From Phycisphaeraceae bacterium (GTDB taxonomy: Bacteria; Planctomycetota; Phycisphaerae; Phycisphaerales; Phycisphaeraceae): a DNA stretch of 8,403 nucleotides. Each line of letters starts with the position of its first letter. Positions within the stretch are counted from its first letter, which is position 1. This document shows positions 1 through 4,666 of the stretch, piece after piece. Below the pieces are notes generated by a model. It saw only the letters and a list, made by a program, of their open reading frames with translations, had not been told where the DNA came from and ran no database searches. The translations under genes and the position numbers were made by a program. The DNA lies in NCBI GenBank assembly GCA_020850375.1, contig JADZET010000269.1, positions 1 to 8,403 on the forward strand. Direction: 5' to 3'.

Positions 1-397
1 GCCCGCCCGGCCGCAGGCTGCTCGCATAACGGCGAACCCCCTCCAGGTTGTCCTGCTCGTCGAAGAAGCCGAAGCTGCCCTGCCAGTTGACGGCGCCGTC
101 GAATTCCTCGGTGAAGTCGATCGACCGCAGGTCCGCCACGACAAATCGGCCAACCTGGCCGTCATGCTCGAACCGCTGACGCGCCCGCTGGACATAGGCC
201 GGCATCAGGTCGACGCCCGTCACGCGCATCCCCGCCCGGGCCAGACATGCGGCGATCCGGCCCGCTCCGCATGGGGCGTCCAGCACCGCGTCACCCTTCT
301 TGAGGTGCAGCGCCTTGGCGATAAACTCCGCCTCCTCGGCACCGGTGTCGTCGGCCTTAAGGCCATAACGTCTGTCGTAGTCCGCGAACCATTCCAT
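1..397 (-). CDS. SAM-dependent class I methyltransferase, 3' part cut by window edge
   Basis: Reading leftward from ATG at 397-395, an open frame of 132 codons runs off the window without a stop. The protein begins MEWFADYDRRYG and contains a classical S-adenosylmethionine-binding motif I, VLDAPCGAGRIAACLA (about residues 43-58), followed by the acidic end of strand 2 in VTGVDLMPAY (about 63-72) and VADLRSID (about 89-96), where the adenine contact is expected. This is the Methyltransf_25/11 type fold with a short helix-rich N-terminus. The later part that normally selects the substrate is outside the window, so the methyl acceptor cannot be predicted; small-molecule methylation is the usual role of such proteins. 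It starts 75 bases after the acetyltransferase gene, on the same strand, with no strong Shine-Dalgarno sequence visible. Family assignment is firm; function is not. Confidence 0.88.
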   Translation of the reverse strand, partial: MEWFADYDRRYGLKADDTGAEEAEFIAKALHLKKGDAVLDAPCGAGRIAACLARAGMRVTGVDLMPAYVQRARQRFEHDGQVGRFVVADLRSIDFTEEFDGAVNWQGSFGFFDEQDNLEGVRRYASSLRPGG

Positions 398-472
398 GTT
401 TTTGAGGCTACCACACCTTGCGTCGAGGAGCTATGCGGCAACGACATGACGCTACCGCGGTCGGACACGCCG

Positions 473-1021
473 TCAGAGCGCGATCTGATAGCGAAGGATG
501 ACTCTTCCCCGCGGGCGTGAGATACCCTCGCTCGTGAGAACTCCGCCGTTCTTCTGGATCACGCGAACGGAGGCCGTGTTCGTCCTGTCGCAGGTCAAGA
601 GGACATCGCGTAGCCCCAGCAACCGGGCCTGTTCGAGCACACGGCTGAGAATGTAGGTGCCGTACCCTTTGCCCCGCTCCGTCGGCCGGACGGCGTAGCT
701 GATGTGGCCGCCGTCGTCCCGCAACGCGTCGGTTAAACGATGACGCAAGCTGCACTCCCCGAGAATTCGGCAACCGCGCATCAGCAGAAACACGCTTGTC
801 GGCACGCCATCGGGCGGAGAGCCTTGGCCGGTCCGCCAGGACAGGAGCCTGCGCACGCAGGCTTCGTAGTCCTCTTGGACTTCCTTGAGCAACCACTGCC
901 CCCACGTCTCCCCGGCTGCCGCGTACTCCTGCAGATAAGAAATGCTCTCCAGACTGTGTGAGGCGTCGGGCTCAACGAACTGGAGTTCGTGAAGGTGCAT
1001 GTTCTTCTTGTCGTCCCACAC
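473..1021 (-). CDS. GNAT family N-acetyltransferase (COG3981 type)
   Basis: This 182-residue protein is about normal length for a single GNAT domain and should transfer acetyl from acetyl-CoA to an amine. The acetyl-CoA loop is clear: GGHISYAVRPTERGKGYG (about 104-121) carries the R-x-x-G-x-G pattern as RGKGYG. It is followed by LGLRDVLLTCDRTNTASVRV (about 135-154) and NGGVL, the usual strand 5/helix 4 region. The arrangement of RHRLT, GGHI.Y.VRP, LLTC..xN and a C-terminal RYQI is what I know from COG3981 predicted acetyltransferases, whose substrates are mostly unknown. The start is uncertain. The longest form begins with GTG at 1021; ATG at 1000 (residue 8, MHLHELQFVEPD) fits the family N-terminus equally well, and neither has a strong Shine-Dalgarno. 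The gene sits 88 bases after the HIT gene and 75 before the methyltransferase, with no terminator seen in either gap. Confidence 0.9.
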   Translation of the reverse strand: MWDDKKNMHLHELQFVEPDASHSLESISYLQEYAAAGETWGQWLLKEVQEDYEACVRRLLSWRTGQGSPPDGVPTSVFLLMRGCRILGECSLRHRLTDALRDDGGHISYAVRPTERGKGYGTYILSRVLEQARLLGLRDVLLTCDRTNTASVRVIQKNGGVLTSEGISRPRGRVILRYQIAL

Positions 1022-1109
1022 CCCAAACAGCGACCCTCATGTTACCTCGGCTTCGCCAGGTCGCGCATTGGGACCATGTTCCGGCCAAGCGTCTCGGTGT
1101 CCATGTTTC

Positions 1110-1544
1110 TCAGGCAGACGATGCCGGCATATAGGCCCTGACCATGTCGGCATATTGTCGAAGCACATTCCAATCGGGCGTGCTCGGATTCGACGGATAG
1201 ACCCTGAGCACTTGGTCATCGACCCTGCGTGGGTGCACGTGAATGTGCAGGTGCGGAACCTCCTGAAAAGCGGCCGGCCCGATCGAGTGCCAGAGGCTGA
1301 TGCCCTCGTTGGGAAAGGCCTGACTGACCGCCCGTGTGATCCTGCTCACCGTGGACATCAGCGCGGCCCCGGTGACGAAGTCGAGTTCGCGCACATCTGA
1401 CAGGTGTCGGCGTGGCATCACCAGGGTGTGCCCCGGATTGAACTGCCTCAGGTCGATGAACGCCATGGTCAACTCATCGGCGTAGATGAAATGCGGCCGC
1501 TTCAGATCCGTGGCCAAGTCGCAGAAGATGCAATCCTTGCTCAT
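1110..1544 (-). CDS. HIT family protein (histidine triad nucleotide hydrolase/transferase)
   Basis: A 144-residue protein starting MSKDCIFCDL, typical of prokaryotic HIT proteins (about 110-150 residues), cytoplasmic. The histidine triad is PHLHIHVHPR, with H98, H100 and H102; by family knowledge the middle histidine (H100) forms the nucleotidyl intermediate during hydrolysis of purine phosphoramidates or dinucleotide polyphosphates. C5 and C8 (CIFC) with H48 are the residues that bind zinc in many relatives. FNPGHTLVMPRRH (about 35-47) is the conserved strand-turn before the triad. The chosen start, ATG 1544-1542, has AGGAG at 1551-1555 with a 6-base spacer; an in-frame ATG 12 codons upstream lacks this and would add a charged tail unlike the family. 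The position after the triad's third histidine, usually aliphatic, is a fourth histidine (H104). HIT proteins act on very different nucleotides, so the substrate is open. Confidence 0.92.
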   Translation of the reverse strand: MSKDCIFCDLATDLKRPHFIYADELTMAFIDLRQFNPGHTLVMPRRHLSDVRELDFVTGAALMSTVSRITRAVSQAFPNEGISLWHSIGPAAFQEVPHLHIHVHPRRVDDQVLRVYPSNPSTPDWNVLRQYADMVRAYMPASSA

Positions 1545-1611
1545 GACATGCTCCTGGCGGTTGTGCCGCCACAAATACATGAAGCGATAGTCTATCTAGA
1601 CGCTCGTTTTG
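1545..1611 (-). promoter_or_regulatory. HIT gene leader with two palindromes
   Basis: The 67 bases between the MFS stop and the HIT start hold two perfect inverted repeats: GTCTA-TC-TAGAC at 1590-1601, operator-like in size, and TGGCGG-TTGTG-CCGCCA (plus strand) at 1555-1571, a 6-base-pair stem with a 5-base loop touching the Shine-Dalgarno. Neither is followed by a T run, so neither looks like a terminator. A weak GTGACA (-35-like) element occurs near the MFS stop but has no good -10 partner. Whether HIT has its own promoter or is read through from the MFS gene is undecided. Confidence 0.35.
1551..1555 (-). promoter_or_regulatory. Ribosome binding site of the HIT gene
   Basis: AGGAG on the minus strand, 6 bases before ATG at 1544. 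It decides in favour of this start over the in-frame ATG at 1580. The adjoining TGGCGG-CACAA-CCGCCA stem (1555-1571) ends inside the site, sharing its first A, so folding of the leader could affect access to it. Confidence 0.75.
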
Positions 1612-2784
1612 TCACCTCTTTCGTCTACGCCTGAATCGTGCTCGGGCAATCAGCGCGATTGGGAAGATCAACAGAATGAGGCCGAAACACACGTAACAAC
1701 CACCCAAGCCCCAGGACCGAGCGATCAGTCCGGTCATGACCATCAAAGATAGGCCAAAGGCCTCGTTGATCAGACTCGCCGCAGACAGCGTCGTGGCCCG
1801 GCTGGCAGAGCTGATCGATCGCTGCAATCGGCCTTCCATGATCACCTCGAGCGGTGAAAGCATGAAGTAGGAGAGGATAATCAGGCAGGTCATTATCTTA
1901 CACGGATAGAGGCCGACGATCACGAGCAGCAGGCCGACCGCCGCGGGGATGAGCCATTCCAGGATCGGTCGGCGACCAAGACGACAAGCCAGTAGTTTTC
2001 CGGACGATTCAACGACCGCCCTTACCGCCATCAGCCCTCCCAGAAGATACAAAGGCACGCCGACCAGGGTGTAGTAAAGAGGATCGTACTCGTCCATCAC
2101 ACCCAGGACGTCCGCGGTCAACAGCAGAAACACCAGCGCCTGCCGAAAGGCATGGTTAAAGCAGACCTCGCGCCAGGCATCAGCGATGTGGCTCAGGTAA
2201 CGACTCCCGCTGACGAGGTGAACTCTCGGCGGGTCCGTCAGGGTCAAGGCCACCACAAAGGCAAGCAGCAGTGGGACCATCGAGAAGAGCAGCACCGCCT
2301 CCATGTTCCAATGAGCAATCAGGCCGCCCGCGACAGATGCGGCGCCATAGGCCCAGGACTTGAGAAAGAGCTGGCATCCCCGGATCTTCTCGTACTCGCA
2401 CTGCCGGCCCCACACGGCGAGCTGGTCGTAGAGCAGAGCCTCAAAAGTTCCAGACATCGACGTGCCGCTGATGCTCCAGAGCAGAAACCCCAGGGCCAAC
2501 AGCAGGAACGAATCGCCAGCCCAGTACCAGATGACAAGGCTCGCAAGATCCACCAGCGGCGCCCACAGGAGCAGGCCGCGCCGGCTCCAATGATCCGCTA
2601 ACGCCCCCGAAGGAACCTCCAGCAGCGCGCTCGAAAGACTCCACCACGTCAGCAGCAATGAGATCTGCAGGATACTCATGCCCCGTGACTGGAACAGAAT
2701 GGAGTAGACCGGGTAGACGAACATCGAGGCCATCAGGCATGGGTAAAGGGCAAGACGAATCAAGACCATCCGGTGAGACGCCAT
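1612..2784 (-). CDS. MFS transporter
   Basis: A 390-residue integral membrane protein with the length and about twelve hydrophobic segments of a Major Facilitator Superfamily permease. The MFS loop 2-3 signature appears as SGALADHWSRRG (59-70). SGTFEALLYDQL (111-122) and EGRLQRSISSASRATTLS (about 317-334) are patterns I know from MFS efflux-type proteins (DHA3-like). An amphipathic central loop (about 185-212) divides two six-helix halves, and the C-terminus is a basic tail, RARFRRRRKR, expected in the cytoplasm. The start at 2784 is supported by GAGGGAG with GGGAG at 2792-2796 and a 7-base spacer. Substrate cannot be told from sequence; drug or metabolite export is an inference from the subfamily. 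Codons are visibly less GC-rich than in the sulfatase region: bases 1861-1920 have 28 G+C of 60 against 45 of 60 at 5041-5100. It is preceded by a long, inverted-repeat-rich leader. Confidence 0.93.
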   Translation of the reverse strand: MASHRMVLIRLALYPCLMASMFVYPVYSILFQSRGMSILQISLLLTWWSLSSALLEVPSGALADHWSRRGLLLWAPLVDLASLVIWYWAGDSFLLLALGFLLWSISGTSMSGTFEALLYDQLAVWGRQCEYEKIRGCQLFLKSWAYGAASVAGGLIAHWNMEAVLLFSMVPLLLAFVVALTLTDPPRVHLVSGSRYLSHIADAWREVCFNHAFRQALVFLLLTADVLGVMDEYDPLYYTLVGVPLYLLGGLMAVRAVVESSGKLLACRLGRRPILEWLIPAAVGLLLVIVGLYPCKIMTCLIILSYFMLSPLEVIMEGRLQRSISSASRATTLSAASLINEAFGLSLMVMTGLIARSWGLGGCYVCFGLILLIFPIALIARARFRRRRKR

Positions 2785-2807
2785 GAAAGATCTCCCTCAA
2801 AAGGAAT

Positions 2808-2832
2808 AAACGAATGGGACCGAAACGAATGG
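2808..2832. repeat. 10-bp direct repeat AAACGAATGG just upstream of MFS gene
   Basis: AAACGAATGG occurs at 2808-2817 and again at 2823-2832, a 15-base period with 5 bases between copies. On the coding strand it reads CCATTCGTTT twice, ending 24 bases before the MFS start codon and just ahead of its Shine-Dalgarno. Its role is unknown: paired protein sites or part of the leader RNA are possible, and chance duplication is not excluded. Confidence 0.6.
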
Positions 2833-2836
2833 ATCG

Positions 2837-3099
2837 CGCTTGCCCAGAGGGAGGACCACGGGCACGGGCAAACAGCGACAGAGGATGAGCCCCATCGCGG
2901 CCGCGAGGGCGGCGATAGCTGCCGCAGGACTTCGTTGATGGGGAAGACGATACATGCTCCGCGAGCGGGGAATGCTCGGGAGCAAAGAGCAGATTCGCGA
3001 GGCGGAGCCCTCGCGTCAGACAGACGGCCAGCAGGCTAACCTAACGTCAATAGAACGGCAGCATGTGCGGCATCGTACCCCTGTGCTTGAGCCGATGCC
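2837..3099 (-). other. Inverted-repeat-rich spacer upstream of MFS gene, candidate structured RNA
   Basis: This part of the 470-base gene-free spacer holds successive perfect stems. From right to left (coding direction): GGCATCG/CGATGCC (3069-3075 with 3093-3099); CGCGAGG/CCTCGCG with a 6-base loop (2996-3002 with 3009-3015); a 10-base-pair stem with one bulge, GCTCC-CGAGC over a 7-base loop (2956-2966 with 2974-2983); CCCCATC/GATGGGG (2890-2896 with 2937-2943) enclosing GCGGC/GCCGC (2909-2913 with 2921-2925); and TTGCCC/GGGCAA (2840-2845 with 2866-2871). None is followed by a T run. A 52- to 62-codon frame (stop at 2797) crosses the region but has mixed codon use and no spaced ribosome site. 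I recognise no known riboswitch. GC richness raises the chance rate of such stems. Confidence 0.35.
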
Positions 3100-3184
3100 A
3101 TCTGATTTTGCTCAGGACGATACCGGACGACTCGCAGCCAAACGACCTCCGATGCTCACCGTTGCGCCTGGCTCGATCCCCCCC

Positions 3185-3216
3185 AAACAAAAGAGGCCGC
3201 CTTCGCAGCCCCTTTT
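3185..3216 (-). terminator. Rho-independent terminator of the PEP-CTERM gene
   Basis: On the minus strand the sequence AAAAGGGGCTGC, loop GAAG, then GCGGCCTCTTTT forms a 12-base-pair stem with two G-U wobbles (3189-3200 with 3205-3216), followed by GTTTGGGG, so the 3' side ends in a broken U tract. It lies 39 bases after the stop at 3255, where an intrinsic terminator is expected. The complementary strand also has A and T flanks, but the wobbles become mismatches there, so termination toward the left is favoured. Confidence 0.85.
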
Positions 3217-3254
3217 CTCTCGGTTGTATGTTTCGACTCAAGAGTCTCGACCCA

Positions 3255-4304
3255 TCACCGCCGCCGGCGGAGCAGCACGCCCGCGCCGCTGACCAGCAGC
3301 AGCGTCGTGCCCGGCTCGGGCAGGACCTCGCCGTGGGAGAAGATGCACTCACCGGTGGCCGAGGAGATCCGGATGATCGAGGGCTCGTTGTTGGTCACGC
3401 CGTTGTCCCAGTGGGTGCCGATGCCCGCCGTGGAGCCGTGGTAGCCGCCGTTGTCGAACTGCGTGACGTAGAACGCGCAGTCCGGGCCGACCGCTGCCAG
3501 GTCGCCGTAGGCGCCGCTGCCGGTGGCGATGTCGGTGATCGTCGGGGCGCCCAGATAGCCCGGGCCCAGGATGTACCGCGTGATGGTGCCGTCGTTGTTG
3601 TTGCTGAAGAGGGAGTTGGCCATGGGCCCGTCGCCGAAGGCCAGGCCGTCCGGATAGTGCGGGGTGGGGAACATGTTCACCACGCTGCCGGTGTTGCTGA
3701 TGATGATCAGGTTGCTGAGGGTCTGACCGGCCAGGGCGATCTCACCGGTGGGGCTGGCTTCGATGTCGTCGATCAGGCCTGCGGCGGAGTAGATCCAGGT
3801 GTTGGTCCCGCCGACAGGGTCGTAGATGTAGACGTCGCTGGGGGTCGGGCCGGCGCAGTAGGCGATCCGGCCGTCGGGCAGGGTGGTGATGCCGTAGCCC
3901 GTGCCCGCGACGGTGCCGCCGATCGTCTGGGCGGGGGCGGCCCAGTTGCTCGGGTCGAACCTCTGCAGGCCGATCTGCGTGGTGGTGTAGACGTAGCCGT
4001 CGTGCCCGTTGGTCATGCCGTAGCCGGTCGAGCTCAGGCCCGCGATCGGATGCGACACCCAGCCGTGAATGGCTGTGCCCTGGTGCACGGCGTTCTGAGT
4101 GGCGCTGTACTCGAGGATGTTTGAGCCGTCCTTGGTCAGCAGCAGACCGCCGCTGGTCCACGCCATGCCGGGACCGCCGACGAGCGGGCCCGAGTAGATC
4201 TCCTGCACGTAGGCTGGATCGAGATACGAGTACTGCACCGCCTCCGCCCTGCCGACAAACAAGCACAATGCGATCACCGCCGCGAAAGAAGCCAAAGCTT
4301 TCAT
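3255..4304 (-). CDS. Secreted PEP-CTERM sorting-domain protein, propeller-like repeats
   Basis: The 349-residue product starts with a signal peptide, MKALASFAAVIALCLFVGRA-EA, with likely cleavage after A22. It ends in a PEP-CTERM signal: the PEP motif at 329-331, a hydrophobic stretch (TTLLLVSGAGVLL) and RRRR at the very end. By family knowledge this tail is recognised by exosortase and directs the protein to the envelope or extracellular matrix. The body has recurring short blocks such as TNGHDGYVYTTTQIGLQRFD, TLPDGRIAYCAG, ASPTGEIALAGQ and FSNNNDGTITRYI, the rhythm of a beta-propeller (NHL/SMP-30-like); that fold is inferred, and no catalytic residues are recognised. The start is fixed by AGGAGGT at 4311-4317, spacer 6. 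The frame is open up to 4451, but the extension would bury the signal peptide. It stands alone between a spacer with a candidate promoter and a terminator. No exosortase gene is in the window. Confidence 0.93.
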   Translation of the reverse strand: MKALASFAAVIALCLFVGRAEAVQYSYLDPAYVQEIYSGPLVGGPGMAWTSGGLLLTKDGSNILEYSATQNAVHQGTAIHGWVSHPIAGLSSTGYGMTNGHDGYVYTTTQIGLQRFDPSNWAAPAQTIGGTVAGTGYGITTLPDGRIAYCAGPTPSDVYIYDPVGGTNTWIYSAAGLIDDIEASPTGEIALAGQTLSNLIIISNTGSVVNMFPTPHYPDGLAFGDGPMANSLFSNNNDGTITRYILGPGYLGAPTITDIATGSGAYGDLAAVGPDCAFYVTQFDNGGYHGSTAGIGTHWDNGVTNNEPSIIRISSATGECIFSHGEVLPEPGTTLLLVSGAGVLLRRRR

Positions 4305-4310
4305 AGCCCT

Positions 4311-4317
4311 ACCTCCT
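4311..4317 (-). promoter_or_regulatory. Ribosome binding site of the PEP-CTERM gene
   Basis: A full AGGAGGT on the minus strand, 6 bases before ATG at 4304. It decides the start, since the reading frame stays open to an earlier ATG at 4451 that would put about 49 residues in front of the signal peptide. Confidence 0.9.
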
Positions 4318-4319
4318 GA

Positions 4320-4370
4320 TGGCAGACATGATGCCAAGACATACCGACCGTACCTGGGGAACATCCCCAG
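4320..4370 (-). promoter_or_regulatory. Two hairpins in the PEP-CTERM leader
   Basis: CTGGGG-AACAT-CCCCAG (4354-4370, plus-strand reading) is a perfect 6-base-pair stem with a 5-base loop. TGGCA-N7-TGCCA (4320-4336) is a 5-base-pair inverted repeat ending two bases before the Shine-Dalgarno. Neither has a T run. They may stabilise the leader, control ribosome access, or (the second) be a protein-binding site. No function is established. Confidence 0.4.
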
Positions 4371-4453
4371 CTTTCTCCAAAGGGAACCGCTCAGATGTAA
4401 ATGGCGCTTCTCCCCTCCCAGGGTGACGCGACATGAACGAAACCGCTGCATGC

Positions 4454-4482
4454 AACATAAATACGCGCATCCTACGAGTCAA
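4454..4482 (-). promoter_or_regulatory. Candidate sigma-70-type promoter of the PEP-CTERM gene
   Basis: On the minus strand TTGACT (4477-4482) is followed after 17 bases by TATGTT (4454-4459): five of six matches to the -35 consensus and four of six to the -10. Transcription would begin near 4447, giving a leader of about 140 bases that contains both hairpins. The surrounding 4450-4515 stretch is the most AT-rich part of the window, which suits a promoter. A second TTGACT 31 bases upstream has no -10 at correct spacing. Confidence 0.4.
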
Positions 4483-4514
4483 TGATGATTTATAATAATT
4501 AAACCAGAGTCAAT
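4476..4514. repeat. GAGTCAAT direct repeats, 31 bp apart
   Basis: GAGTCAAT is found at 4476-4483 and 4507-4514. The 31-base period is about three helical turns, so a dimeric regulator could contact both on one DNA face. The inner copy overlaps the candidate -35 box. The AT-rich run TTTATAATAATTAAA lies between them. The remaining spacer, 4515-4666, shows only a short ATCCG-CGA-CGGAT stem (4521-4533); I see no gene or clear terminator for the sulfatase there. Confidence 0.4.
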
Positions 4515-4666
4515 TATCCGATCCGCGACGGATTCGCCCGCGTAGGCGCAGGGTCAGTCAAGAGTGTGATAGGGATGCTGATATCCGCCGCAACAGAGCA
4601 ATCGCCGCTATGGACAGCCGCATCGCAGCAAATCGGTGTGACATGGCATTCACGCGCACAACGAGG

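Noticed and set aside
1545..1580. Twelve-codon N-terminal extension of the HIT protein
   Set aside because: The AGGAG site is correctly placed for the ATG at 1544, and the family usually begins just before the CIFC motif.
2797..2985. Small minus-strand frame of 52-62 codons ending at the MFS ribosome site
   Set aside because: It has mixed codon use and no correctly spaced Shine-Dalgarno (GGAG lies one base before the internal ATG). It overlaps the inverted repeats, and I do not recognise the product. A short leader peptide is not excluded.
3063..4124. Long plus-strand open frame opposite the PEP-CTERM gene
   Set aside because: Its product is low-complexity, Val/Asp/Arg/Gly-rich and without motifs, and it is antisense to a gene with a signal peptide, sorting signal and ribosome site. 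It is a GC-driven shadow.
4321..4337. Sigma-54-like element TTGGCA-N7-TGC upstream of the PEP-CTERM gene
   Set aside because: GG and GC are correctly spaced, but transcription would start near 4310, inside or after the ribosome site, and other consensus bases differ.
4305..4451. N-terminal extension of the PEP-CTERM protein
   Set aside because: It would bury a good signal peptide behind a charged region, while an ideal AGGAGGT precedes the ATG at 4304.
4491..4496. Perfect TATAAT on the plus strand
   Set aside because: There is no -35 element at 16-18 bases and no plus-strand gene downstream; it is probably a product of local AT richness.
4521..4533. ATCCG-CGA-CGGAT stem as sulfatase terminator
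   Set aside because: It is only five base pairs, without a T tract, and more than 130 bases after the stop codon.
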